DNA of 38,726 bases from an uncultured Bacilli bacterium (GTDB lineage Bacteria; Bacillota_I; Bacilli_A; RF39; UBA660): assembly GCA_944332575.1 (NCBI GenBank), contig CALVKH010000005.1, forward strand, positions 1-38,726. The letters run 5' to 3'. Positions 26,178 through 35,192 of the stretch are shown one piece after another (the first letter of the stretch is position 1; each line of letters starts with the position of its first letter). The position numbers and the translations under genes are program-made. The notes beneath the pieces were generated by a model. It was given only the letters and a program-made list of their open reading frames with translations. It had not been told where the DNA came from and did not search any database.

Positions 26178-27359
26178 CTATCTATTTATTATCTCTAAAG
26201 TATCAAGTGCTATCATTAATTCTTCATTAGTTGGTACAATATATAATAAACAACTAGAATCTTTTGCACTTATTTTAGTAAGCTTTCCTCTTACATTATT
26301 AGCTTCTAAATCTAATTTTATACCTAAAACAGATAATTTTTCTACAATCATTCGTCTAGTATCAATACTATTTTCACCAATTCCTGCTGTAAAGCAAATA
26401 ACATCTGCTCCACCTAATTCAACATAATATTGAGCTATATATTTTACTACTGATCTTACAAACATTTCTTGTGCTAAAATACATTGTTCATTACCACTTT
26501 TTACTCCATCCTCAATATCCCTAGAATCACTACTAAGTTGACTGATACCTAGTAAACCTGATTTTTTATTAAAATCACTTAAAATTTCTCCTGCACTTTT
26601 TCCTTCTTTTTCCATAACATATGGTACTATTGAACAGTCAACATCACCAGTTCTAGTTCCCATCATTATTCCAGCAAGTGGTGTAAATCCCATTGACGTA
26701 TTTACACATTTACCATCTTTAATAGCAGTTACACTACCACCATTTCCTAGATGACAACTAATTATTTTTAAATCATCACGTCCTAATTCTTCACTAATTT
26801 TCTTAGTAATATATCTATGACTAGTCCCATGAAATCCATATTTTCTAACTTTATATTTTTCATACCACTCATAAGGAACCGCATATAAATAATTTTCCTT
26901 ATCCATCGTTTGATGAAAAGCAGTATCAAACACTACAACCATTGGTGTTTTTGGTAAAACTTCTTGGAAAGCTTTAATTCCTAAATAATGAGCTGGATTA
27001 TGAAGCGGTGCTAAATCACTAAGTTTTAATATATCTTCTGCAACTTTATTCGTTACCATAACCGACTTAGTATATTCTGAACCACCATGAACAATTCGAT
27101 GACCTATTCCGTCGATTTCTTCTAAACTACTAATTATTTGTAATTCAATTAACTTATCAAGCAATATCTTAACTGCATCTGCATGATCATTTAAAGGTGC
27201 TTCTTCTTTCAATTTATAATCTTGATATTTAATTGTATAAAAACTTCCTTCAATGCCAATTCGTTCAAATAAACCTGATACTAATACCTCTTTTGTATCC
27301 ATTTCAAATAAACTAAACTTTAAAGAACTACTACCTGCATTTATTGACATTATTTTCAT
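26178..27359 (-). CDS. ackA: Acetate kinase
   Basis: Acetate kinase converts acetyl phosphate and ADP to acetate and ATP, a main ATP source in fermenting bacteria. The 393-residue protein has the standard length. Motifs include NAGSSSLKFSLF near the N-terminus, GHRIVHGG, DTAFHQTM, YGFHGTSH, CHLGNGGS and MGTRTGDVD. The C-terminus has FTAGIGENS, and then PTNEELMIALD. An AGAGGGA ribosome binding site precedes the ATG at 27359. It is the first gene of an ackA-nrnA-engB unit. A phosphotransacetylase gene is not in this window. Confidence 0.98.
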   Translation of the reverse strand: MKIMSINAGSSSLKFSLFEMDTKEVLVSGLFERIGIEGSFYTIKYQDYKLKEEAPLNDHADAVKILLDKLIELQIISSLEEIDGIGHRIVHGGSEYTKSVMVTNKVAEDILKLSDLAPLHNPAHYLGIKAFQEVLPKTPMVVVFDTAFHQTMDKENYLYAVPYEWYEKYKVRKYGFHGTSHRYITKKISEELGRDDLKIISCHLGNGGSVTAIKDGKCVNTSMGFTPLAGIMMGTRTGDVDCSIVPYVMEKEGKSAGEILSDFNKKSGLLGISQLSSDSRDIEDGVKSGNEQCILAQEMFVRSVVKYIAQYYVELGGADVICFTAGIGENSIDTRRMIVEKLSVLGIKLDLEANNVRGKLTKISAKDSSCLLYIVPTNEELMIALDTLEIINR

Positions 27360-27437
27360 ATTATCCCTCTTTCTAATAACAATATTTTAACACATAACCT
27401 TATATTTAGCCATCTTTTTTTAAATATCATTATGTAG

Positions 27438-27474
27438 AAAAAAACTATCAACTTTAAAATCGTTGATAGTTTTT
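27438..27474 (-). terminator. Intrinsic terminator of the SASP gene
   Basis: On the minus strand a 13-bp stem AAAAACTATCAAC / GTTGATAGTTTTT with a 9-base loop is followed by further T residues. Confidence 0.9.
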
Positions 27475-27499
27475 AGATTATATTCTATTTTAATTATAG

Positions 27500-27703
27500 T
27501 TATTTGTTATAACCTGAACTAATTTGGTTCATACCACTACGAACTAATCTCTTAGTAATTTCACCACCAACTGATCCGTTAGCACGTGAAGTTGTATCTG
27601 GTCCTAAATTAACACCAAATTCATTAGCTATTTCATATTTCATTTTATCGATAGCTTGTTTTGCACCTGGAACGTGCATTTTCATTGAATCTTTGCTATT
27701 CAT
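27500..27703 (-). CDS. Alpha/beta-type small acid-soluble spore protein
   Basis: These proteins coat and protect spore DNA and are degraded by the protease GPR at germination. The 67-residue protein has the usual length. The family core is complete: [21 protein letters not shown], spanning the GPR cleavage region, followed by [13 protein letters not shown]. The ATG at 27703 was chosen because AGGAGGT lies 7 bases upstream; the GTG at 27712 overlaps the ribosome binding site. A forespore (sigma-G) promoter precedes it and a strong terminator follows, so it is a monocistronic late sporulation gene. Confidence 0.96.
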   Translation of the reverse strand: MNSKDSMKMHVPGAKQAIDKMKYEIANEFGVNLGPDTTSRANGSVGGEITKRLVRSGMNQISSGYNK

Positions 27704-27726
27704 TGTGTTCACCTCCTATACATTTA

Positions 27727-27755
27727 TAGAATGTGAACATTTTGGCAATTCATAC
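27727..27755 (-). promoter_or_regulatory. Sigma-G (forespore) promoter of the SASP gene
   Basis: On the minus strand GTATG (27755-27751) and CATTCTA (27733-27727) fit the sigma-G consensus GHATR and CATWHTA with a 17-base spacer. No vegetative promoter is apparent. AGGAGGT and the ATG follow. Confidence 0.7.
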
Positions 27756-27779
27756 ATTTTTTTAAATGGTAAAAAATTC

Positions 27780-28967
27780 CTATAATAGATCGCTGAACTT
27801 ATTGATATCTTCTTCTGTTATATCCATAATGATTCTCCTCTTAATTGCTTTATGAATCATTTCTTCATAATTAAAAGTTTTTTCGTATTCAATACATTTA
27901 GATAAATCAGGATTGATGACTGGATGCTTAGGTACAAAAATAGTACAACAATCTTCATATGGTAAAATACTAATATCATAGGTATCAATTTTTTTAGCAA
28001 TATCAATAATTTCTAATTTATCTAAACATGCAACTGGACGAATCACCGGATAGTTAGTTACATTATTAATTACTTGCATACTAGTTAATGTTTGACTAGC
28101 AACTTGACCAATCGATTCACCATTAATGATTATTTGAGCTTTTCTTAATTTTACAAGATCTTCCATTATACGATACATCATTCTGCGCATAATAGTAATA
28201 CAATATTCTGAATCAATATTTTTATAAATAGATTCTTGTATTTCTGTAAATGGAATAATATGCAATTTTATTTTATTCGTATATTTAGCTAATTTTTTTG
28301 TTAAATTTATTACTTTGTTTCTTGCTTCCATACTAGTATGAGGAATTGCTTCAAAATATACTGCTTCTAATATTATTCCCCTTTTTAAAGATAAATATCC
28401 TGCTACTGGTGAATCTATTCCACCACTTAGCATTAACATTCCTTTGCCTAAAGTTCCATTAGGATATCCGCCCAAGCCCTCATAATGATTAATATATATA
28501 TAGGTATTGGTATTTCTAATTTCAATATGTAATAAAAGATCTGGATTATGAACATCCACTTTAATATTATCGATATTTTTTAAAATTAATCCACCTATTT
28601 CTTTAGAGAATTCTAAACTAGAAATAGGGAATTTTTTATCACTTCGTTTTGTTTCTACTTTAAATGTTTTAAATGGTTCTTTTTTAACTATTTCTAAAAC
28701 TGTAGATTTAATTTTTTCAATATCAGTCTCTATTTTATAAGCTACTACATATTCATGAAGACCAAATATATTATTTATTCTTTCTAGAATTTTTTCTAAA
28801 TCTTGATCATCAAACTCTATATACATTCTTGATATGTCTTTATAAATATTAACATTATAATTTTTTAGTTTCTCTTTAATATTTTTATATAGTGTCCCTA
28901 TAAAAAAATTAATATTTCCTTTTTTAGTAGAAAGCTCACCATATTTAATCATTATGACTCTTTCCAT
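27780..28967 (-). CDS. thiI: tRNA 4-thiouridine sulfurtransferase ThiI
   Basis: ThiI adenylates and thiolates uridine 8 of tRNAs. The 395-residue protein has an N-terminal ferredoxin-like and THUMP region (about 1-165), followed by the PP-loop ATPase with LSGGIDSPVAGYLSLKRG. The C-terminal region has GESIGQVASQTL and YEDCCTIFVPKHP, which holds a candidate catalytic cysteine. There is no C-terminal rhodanese domain, as in Bacillus ThiI. The usual neighbour, a dedicated cysteine desulfurase, is not in the window. Confidence 0.96.
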   Translation of the reverse strand: MERVIMIKYGELSTKKGNINFFIGTLYKNIKEKLKNYNVNIYKDISRMYIEFDDQDLEKILERINNIFGLHEYVVAYKIETDIEKIKSTVLEIVKKEPFKTFKVETKRSDKKFPISSLEFSKEIGGLILKNIDNIKVDVHNPDLLLHIEIRNTNTYIYINHYEGLGGYPNGTLGKGMLMLSGGIDSPVAGYLSLKRGIILEAVYFEAIPHTSMEARNKVINLTKKLAKYTNKIKLHIIPFTEIQESIYKNIDSEYCITIMRRMMYRIMEDLVKLRKAQIIINGESIGQVASQTLTSMQVINNVTNYPVIRPVACLDKLEIIDIAKKIDTYDISILPYEDCCTIFVPKHPVINPDLSKCIEYEKTFNYEEMIHKAIKRRIIMDITEEDINKFSDLL

Positions 28968-29026
28968 ATTATCTCCTACTTTCTACTTTATATACTTATT
29001 AAAAAATAGATAATAAATACCTATCT

Positions 29027-31156
29027 TTATTGAGTTATTTTTTCAATAACTTGCTGTTCATTAGTTTGTTCTTCACCACTTTTTTTAATTAAATCATAGA
29101 CAATCATGGCATTAGAAACATTTAATAACTTATCAGCATATTCATTACATTCCTGAATATATTCATCTGTAATAATGGTGTCCTTTAAGATCATATACTC
29201 ACCTTTTTGGCTATTATAGTAAACTTTGTTAGTTAACCAGTTACCAGTAGGGAATACAACAATATTATCATCAGTAACATTGAATATATCATGTCCTAAA
29301 GCATATGGATTAGAGAAACCAAACATATTTCCTAATGTAGGTAGTACATCATACATTCCCATAACATTAGAATTAGTTCCTTTATATTTTCCGTCTTTTG
29401 TCCAAATGATAAATGGAGTATTTCTATTAAGTTCATATTGATAACTATTAAATTCGATGTATCCAGGTGTTGTATCAGGTAGAATTCCATCTGTTTTTTT
29501 ATCATAATTATATAAACGTCTAAACTCATCTTTAGCAAGTCTAGCATCATGATCTCCATATAGCACAATAACAGTATCATCAAGAATACCAGCCTCATCT
29601 AATCCTTGAATAAATTCTCCCAAAGCACTATCAGCATAATGTACTGATTTTAAGTAATTACCTAACTTAGTACCTTCCATATATGGATATGTTACTTCTT
29701 CATATTGACCAGTAACATCATTATAAACCGTTTCTTTTAGCGATACATCAAATTCACCATACTTATCCGTATCAGAAAAAGGCGTATGATTAGTTAACAT
29801 AATAACTGTTCCATAAAATTTATCATATTCTGCATCAATTTCTTTAATTTTTTCAATCGATTGACGGAAGAAAGATTTATCAGAAATACCTAAACCTATT
29901 ACTTCATCTATATCATAATCTACTTTAGAATAGAATTTATCATATCCTAAAGTTTCATACATAACACGTCTATTCCAATAATCAGCATTATTACCATGCA
30001 TTGAGAATGTATAATATCCTTTTTCTTTTAATAATTCTTGGGTAGTAATATAATCACGATCATAATAACTACCAAAAGCAGTACCACTATTAGATGGCAT
30101 TAACGACGTACTAAATGTAAATTCACTATCACTACTAGTACCAACACTTACTTGTGGATAGAAATTATCAAAATACAATCCACTACTTGCTAATTTATTT
30201 AAATTAGGTGTTACTTCTTGACCATTAATTTTCAATCCAATAACAAAATTTTGAATACTTTCAGCATGAATAGTAATTATATTTTTACCTTCATATATAC
30301 CAGTATATTTATTAGTTACTTGAGGTTTATCTTCAGCAAAATATTCTTTAAATGTTTTCATCGCTTCATCATAGCCAAATAATGATGTTATTTTAGGCTC
30401 GATACTTTTAATTAAATCATTTAAATGATATACATAAATACCATATTTCATAACAACATATTCACGATTCCACTGTTTTACAAATCTACCAATATCAGTA
30501 GAAGTTAAAGTAGTAGAAAAAACAATAGCACATCCCACACCAATCGCAAGTGTTTTTAAAGCTCTAGGACGATCTTTATAATCACTTCTAGTTATTTTTT
30601 TGCTTTTAGACTTTCTTATACATACTGCTAACATTATTATTGGTGCTAATAAGTAAACAAAGTCTTTCGGTTGTAAAACATTTTCAACTACTGCATCTCC
30701 AACTTGTCCAATAAATTTAAGTGTAGAAAGTAGTGAAATTGATGAAAATGATGTATAAAATGTATAATATGATGAATTAATCATACATAATGCTGTTAAT
30801 ATTACTGTAACAACAAAATAAAAAATAGAACGACCTTTACTTCTAAATAAAAAACCAAATGATCCTAATATTACCACAAATGCAAAATCTGCAAGTAATG
30901 GTTGAAAAGCAAAAAAATTACTAGGATTATTCATGGTAAGCATTCGAAGTAAAAAAGCATTTAAAACGTTTAGTACTACATAGACAACAAAAACAATATT
31001 ATCTAATAAACTATTTTTGAATTTTTTAAACAACTCAAGCAAAAATTTACCTGGATTAGTTATTATTTTATTTAATTTATTCAATTTACTAAATTTATTT
31101 ACTTTATCGGTCTTTTTTTTGTCTTCATGATTATTTTTTTTATTCTTTTTTTTCAT
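29027..31156 (-). CDS. LTA-synthase-like sulfatase-fold membrane protein
   Basis: The likely role is transfer of glycerol phosphate from phosphatidylglycerol to lipoteichoic acid or a related polymer outside the cell. The ATG at 31156 (709 residues) was chosen for its spacing of 8 bases after GAGG; a GTG at 31162 is closer than usual. A Lys/Asn-rich cytoplasmic start is followed by about five transmembrane helices (about 45-230) and a large extracellular alkaline-phosphatase-type domain (about 290-640). The domain includes NFYPQVSVGTSSDSEFTFST, SMHGNNADYWNR, TNHTPF and LYGDHDARL, where metal ligands lie. The nucleophile position aligned with LtaS Thr300 is Ser341 here. The promoter is consensus-like. 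Confidence 0.88.
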   Translation of the reverse strand: MKKKNKKNNHEDKKKTDKVNKFSKLNKLNKIITNPGKFLLELFKKFKNSLLDNIVFVVYVVLNVLNAFLLRMLTMNNPSNFFAFQPLLADFAFVVILGSFGFLFRSKGRSIFYFVVTVILTALCMINSSYYTFYTSFSSISLLSTLKFIGQVGDAVVENVLQPKDFVYLLAPIIMLAVCIRKSKSKKITRSDYKDRPRALKTLAIGVGCAIVFSTTLTSTDIGRFVKQWNREYVVMKYGIYVYHLNDLIKSIEPKITSLFGYDEAMKTFKEYFAEDKPQVTNKYTGIYEGKNIITIHAESIQNFVIGLKINGQEVTPNLNKLASSGLYFDNFYPQVSVGTSSDSEFTFSTSLMPSNSGTAFGSYYDRDYITTQELLKEKGYYTFSMHGNNADYWNRRVMYETLGYDKFYSKVDYDIDEVIGLGISDKSFFRQSIEKIKEIDAEYDKFYGTVIMLTNHTPFSDTDKYGEFDVSLKETVYNDVTGQYEEVTYPYMEGTKLGNYLKSVHYADSALGEFIQGLDEAGILDDTVIVLYGDHDARLAKDEFRRLYNYDKKTDGILPDTTPGYIEFNSYQYELNRNTPFIIWTKDGKYKGTNSNVMGMYDVLPTLGNMFGFSNPYALGHDIFNVTDDNIVVFPTGNWLTNKVYYNSQKGEYMILKDTIITDEYIQECNEYADKLLNVSNAMIVYDLIKKSGEEQTNEQQVIEKITQ

Positions 31157-31177
31157 AAACACAACCTCGCTTAATAC

Positions 31178-31206
31178 ATTATACCACTACCAATACTATT
31201 TTTCAA
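31178..31206 (-). promoter_or_regulatory. Promoter of the LTA-synthase-like gene
   Basis: On the minus strand TTGAAA (31201-31206) and TATAAT (31178-31183) are separated by 17 bases. Confidence 0.75.
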
Positions 31207-31207
31207 A

Positions 31208-31239
31208 TAAAAAAATAATTACAGATTTGTAATTATTTT
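31208..31239 (-). terminator. Intrinsic terminator of the helical unknown gene
   Basis: On the minus strand an AT-rich 11-12-bp stem AAATAATTACA / TGTAATTATTT with a 4-base loop is followed by T residues. It contains the stop codon of the gene ending at 31233. Confidence 0.75.
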
Positions 31240-32246
31240 CTAAATAAAGATAAATATTTAAACTTTGTTTTTTCTGTTTTTGCCTCATCTAAACATTCAA
31301 AAATAAAATCAGTCGATTGAGAAGCTTGATTACATATTTGATCATTAAAATCAAAGACTTGTCTTTTTACTTCATCTATTTCTTTTTCCCCTTGGCTGGT
31401 ATTAAAAAAGAAAGAGACAGATGATTTTAAATAAGAAGACCATATAGACTGTTCCAATTCTATGGCTGGAAAATCCGTTTCGGTATCATCATAATACATC
31501 ATTTCATTAATTGCTTTTCGACATCCATTATAACCAAAACTAATCTGCATCTTATCTAACTTTTCTTTAGGAATTTTCATTAAATCTGCGTGGAACCCAG
31601 AAGAAAAATATAGATCATCACTTACCTCAAAATTATTATCAAGCAATACTTCTTCAACATTTCCTGATATAAATGAAAGAGCGTATTTTATCATGATCAA
31701 TTGATCTCTAACATCACCATCTTCACATTTTTCTATTTCTTTTTGATTGAAATAAATAAATGCTCTTTCCAAATCATTATTATCCGCTTTTATTAATCTA
31801 GATGTCACTATAAAATTCATTAAATCTTTATGATTAATAACTAGAGGATCTCCTTTTAAAAATTGTTCATAGATATCATCATGTTTAATTGCATAATCTT
31901 CTAATCTAATTAACAGTCTACAAAATTCTAAATTAGATAAATTACTATTAGCAATAACTTCTAAAACATTATTCTCTTCTACCGAATAACCATCTGAAGT
32001 AAGCACTAAACTTCTTATAATACTTCTAGATTTTATTGGAGTTAATTGAAGTTTTGAATAAAGTTCTTTTTCTACATCAATAGCTCCTTTTAAATCACTT
32101 AAACATTTTCTATAATTATCAATATCCTTATTATTAGTTATTTCCATATACATTAAATTTTTATATAAAATCCTAATTGTATAATTATGATCCATTATCT
32201 CATTTAATAGCTCAACATCCTTTTCAGTTATTTCTTCTTCAAACAT
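31233..32246 (-). CDS. Unknown helical cytoplasmic protein
   Basis: I do not recognise this 337-residue protein. It has no signal peptide, membrane helix or catalytic motif that I can see. It is acidic and almost entirely helical by pattern, with many Leu, Glu and Asp residues (for example FIYFNQKEIEKCEDGDVRDQ and a C-terminal TDFIFECLDEAKTEKTKFKY). The last five residues, LSLFRK, are basic. It has its own terminator and lies between the LTA-synthase-like gene and the YihY operon. Nothing around it points to a particular job. Confidence 0.7.
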   Translation of the reverse strand: MFEEEITEKDVELLNEIMDHNYTIRILYKNLMYMEITNNKDIDNYRKCLSDLKGAIDVEKELYSKLQLTPIKSRSIIRSLVLTSDGYSVEENNVLEVIANSNLSNLEFCRLLIRLEDYAIKHDDIYEQFLKGDPLVINHKDLMNFIVTSRLIKADNNDLERAFIYFNQKEIEKCEDGDVRDQLIMIKYALSFISGNVEEVLLDNNFEVSDDLYFSSGFHADLMKIPKEKLDKMQISFGYNGCRKAINEMMYYDDTETDFPAIELEQSIWSSYLKSSVSFFFNTSQGEKEIDEVKRQVFDFNDQICNQASQSTDFIFECLDEAKTEKTKFKYLSLFRK

Positions 32247-32306
32247 TTTACCACTTCCATTAATTAATGCTTTTTATTATATTATATCTTTATTATTTAA
32301 GCAACG

Positions 32307-32334
32307 AAAAAAGAATAGTTTTTACTATTCTTTT
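32307..32334 (-). terminator. Intrinsic terminator of the receptor/YihY operon
   Basis: On the minus strand an 11-bp stem AAAAGAATAGT / ACTATTCTTTT with a 4-base loop is followed by T residues. It overlaps the stop codon of the YihY gene. Confidence 0.8.
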
Positions 32335-33140
32335 GTTAACTGATATTTAGTAACATTTAATCCCATTCCTAATACAAAAATATAAGATAATATATAAATC
32401 CACCACATAAGTACTAATAAATTAGATAAACTACCATATAAACTTCCATAATTAGAAAATTGTTCTACATATAATGAATACAATTGTGTTATAACTATCC
32501 AACTTATACTAGTAAAAGCAGCACCATAATTGACTTCTTTTGGATTAATTTTGATATCAGGAGCCATTATATAAAGCATTTTTATTGATATAAACACTAA
32601 ACCAAATGAAAGTGGATATTTTAATATATTATAAGTAATCATTACAATATTACCAACAGTCTCATTAGTTATGCTCCTTACTATTCTAATTATCATATCT
32701 CCAAAAACAGGAACTAAGAAAATAAAGAATAATAATCCAATTAAGACAAACATCATTAAAACAGATTTCAATCTTCTTTTTATATAATTTTTATCTTCTA
32801 TATTATATATTTTATTAGAAGCAATAATCATAGAGTGTGTTCCATTAGATGCTAAAATTAAAGCTGAAACAAAGAAAATAACAGCATTGGTATTAGCTTT
32901 AACACCATTAGCTAATGTATCAACGATACTAATCATTGCTTCTGGAATATTATTTAAAATAAGATCACTCATAAAATCCGTAGAGATATTGAACCTTGAG
33001 AAAAGACTTATGAATAATGCTGCAAGTGGAATTAGAGTCAAAAGAAAAAAGAAAGAAAGTTGACCAGGGAGAATCAACATCTCTGGCTTTCTTATATTTT
33101 TTATTAAACGTTTATATAAAGCCCTAATCCTTCTTTTCAT
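32325..33140 (-). CDS. YihY/BrkB family integral membrane protein
   Basis: The 271-residue protein belongs to the YihY/virulence factor BrkB family, once misnamed ribonuclease BN; its role is not settled. About six transmembrane helices are visible. The family start region GQLSFFFLLTLIPLAALFISL lies near residues 25-46, and the conserved GAAFTSISWIVITQLYSLYVEQF, ...YGSLYGSLSNLLVLMWWIYI lies in the second half. It is the last gene of a three-gene operon, 15 bases after the receptor gene, and carries its own terminator. Confidence 0.88.
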   Translation of the reverse strand: MKRRIRALYKRLIKNIRKPEMLILPGQLSFFFLLTLIPLAALFISLFSRFNISTDFMSDLILNNIPEAMISIVDTLANGVKANTNAVIFFVSALILASNGTHSMIIASNKIYNIEDKNYIKRRLKSVLMMFVLIGLLFFIFLVPVFGDMIIRIVRSITNETVGNIVMITYNILKYPLSFGLVFISIKMLYIMAPDIKINPKEVNYGAAFTSISWIVITQLYSLYVEQFSNYGSLYGSLSNLLVLMWWIYILSYIFVLGMGLNVTKYQLTKE

Positions 33141-33155
33141 CTTTTTTCTTCCTAT

Positions 33156-35192
33156 CTATTTATAGTCTTCTTTATCAGTACGCATCTCCAAAGTTGCTTC
33201 ATTAATTGCATCATCAATAGTTTTAATATCATCCATGATCATACTATATCCTAGTGCAGCGCCAAATCCATATGGAAGAGTTTTTAATTCTTTTGTTAAT
33301 TTATTTGTATAAGTAGATACTTGTTGTTCACTATAACCAACTAAGTAAATTAAAAATTCATTCCCATCAGTTCTAATTATCTCACTATTTTCTAGTTGTG
33401 TACTAACTAAAATACTAGCTGCTTTAACAATTAATTTATCCCCAGCCTCATGTCCATAATTATCATTAACATATTTAACATTATTTAAATCAATGATAAC
33501 AATAGCTTGTGGATATTTTTTAGATTCATTCCATGTTTTAATATTTAAATTTAAATAATTACGGTTTTTCAAAGAAGTAAGCATATCCGTGTATTTTCTT
33601 CGCTCTTCTTTTTTAACAGTTTTCACTTTATGTCTTTTCTTAATTATTATATATAAAATTACTAATATTATAAGAGGTATGAATATTAAACTTAATACAA
33701 TTAAGTATAATTGTTCAAAACTTATTCTATCAATAATAGAAGGTCTTAAACTATTAATACCATTATTTCGATAACGATAATATGAATTAGTATTAATTAT
33801 ATAATTAAATAAATCATAAAATGCACTATTATTATCTTTAACCATAAAATTATAATCATTTGTCATAATTCCAGTATATAAAACTTCATAATTTTTGAAT
33901 TTTCCATTTCTATTAATTGTATATACTTCTTTATCAATAATTAAAACATTATCATCACTTTTATCAAGTAATTCATCTAAAGAATCATACGGTGTAAGAC
34001 TTGCTTTACTATTATCTTTAAAATAATTATATAAAGCATTATTATTTAAAATACTTGCTTTAACACCTTTTAAAGCTTCAAACGAATTAATAACATATGA
34101 ATTTTTAGTTTCTGATAAAACTACATATTCTTCGATAAAAGTTGAAGTAGTAGCTTTATAATTAGATTTTTCATAATTATAGTAATTAAAATATATATCT
34201 ACTTCTCCATTATCAATAGCTTCTTTTAATTCATCAATGGTATCATATTTTTTAAATGTAAATTCAATTCCAGTAAGTCTTTCAATTCTATTAATATATT
34301 CACCATTAATACCAACTAAGTCATTATCTAAAGTAGCTTCATATGGAGAATTTTCTACATATCCATAAACATAATTTTTAGATAATAATTCTGCTCTTGT
34401 CTTATCATTAATATTATTGTTCGTTATATAATAATCTAATAAATTTTGATTATAAACATTAACATAATTATTATTTTTCCAATTAGTATAATATTTTTTT
34501 ACAATTTCATTTAGTCTTTCGTTATCATCAGTCAGTGTTAAAACAATTCGATTATTCATTTCCGTTAAAGTATAATTGATAAAATATTCGTCATTCGATA
34601 TAGTTTTATCCAAATACATAATATTAGGAATAATTATAACATCAACAGCATCACTGTTTAGCGCTTCAACTAATTCATCAATAGTATCATACGGTTTATA
34701 AGTGATATTAGAACCGGTTTTTAAGTAATAACTAATTTCTCCAACATCATCAGTAAATACACCTAAAGTCATATCTTTAAAATCCGTTACACGGTTTATT
34801 TTTAAACTACTTTTACCAATAACGATATATACATCTTCGCCAAGTAACAAATCTTTATCTGTTAATTGTTCGTCGTTTTTTAAAACCCTAAACCTAAGTC
34901 CCGTTCCATTTGGTTTTCCAGTTTTTAAGTAAGGAACTACGTTAAACTCTAATCCAGTATCTTCTTCAAAATCATCAACAAATTCATAAAAAACTCCATT
35001 TTCACCATAGACTGGATAATTACTTATAACTTCCAAATCAAAAATTGTAGAAATATTAGATTCAATCCATTTTCTATCATTTACAGTTAATGAATTTTGA
35101 TCTTCATTATTATAATAAAAATAAAGAGAAACAAATACTATTAAAGCAATTAAAATAGGTATAATAACTATTAATTTTTTATTCAGTTTCAT
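33156..35192 (-). CDS. Two substrate-binding domains, a transmembrane helix and a degenerate GGDEF domain
   Basis: This is a probable membrane receptor. The 678-residue protein has an N-terminal membrane anchor (about 5-27). Two extracellular domains of the SBP_bac_3 (amino-acid-binding) type follow at about 35-260 and 265-475, with the repeated SYPVYGEN/YDTIDELVEAL-like segments that mark this fold. A transmembrane helix lies at about 497-520. The cytoplasmic GGDEF domain covers about 533-678 (DMLTSLKNRNYLN, IIDLNNVKYVNDNYGHEAGD). Its signature reads DGNEF at 609-613 instead of GGDEF. The Asn at position 3 replaces a metal-binding acid, so cyclase activity is doubtful. It overlaps the upstream gene by 14 bases. 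Confidence 0.88.
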   Translation of the reverse strand: MKLNKKLIVIIPILIALIVFVSLYFYYNNEDQNSLTVNDRKWIESNISTIFDLEVISNYPVYGENGVFYEFVDDFEEDTGLEFNVVPYLKTGKPNGTGLRFRVLKNDEQLTDKDLLLGEDVYIVIGKSSLKINRVTDFKDMTLGVFTDDVGEISYYLKTGSNITYKPYDTIDELVEALNSDAVDVIIIPNIMYLDKTISNDEYFINYTLTEMNNRIVLTLTDDNERLNEIVKKYYTNWKNNNYVNVYNQNLLDYYITNNNINDKTRAELLSKNYVYGYVENSPYEATLDNDLVGINGEYINRIERLTGIEFTFKKYDTIDELKEAIDNGEVDIYFNYYNYEKSNYKATTSTFIEEYVVLSETKNSYVINSFEALKGVKASILNNNALYNYFKDNSKASLTPYDSLDELLDKSDDNVLIIDKEVYTINRNGKFKNYEVLYTGIMTNDYNFMVKDNNSAFYDLFNYIINTNSYYRYRNNGINSLRPSIIDRISFEQLYLIVLSLIFIPLIILVILYIIIKKRHKVKTVKKEERRKYTDMLTSLKNRNYLNLNIKTWNESKKYPQAIVIIDLNNVKYVNDNYGHEAGDKLIVKAASILVSTQLENSEIIRTDGNEFLIYLVGYSEQQVSTYTNKLTKELKTLPYGFGAALGYSMIMDDIKTIDDAINEATLEMRTDKEDYK

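Noticed and set aside
28968-29026. A terminator after the LTA-synthase-like gene.
   Set aside because: Only a 5-bp AT-rich stem is possible here, so readthrough into thiI cannot be excluded and I did not list it.
31137-31156. An A8 run directly after the start codon of the LTA-synthase-like gene as a frameshift switch.
   Set aside because: A and T runs of this length are common in this genome, so it is no evidence by itself.
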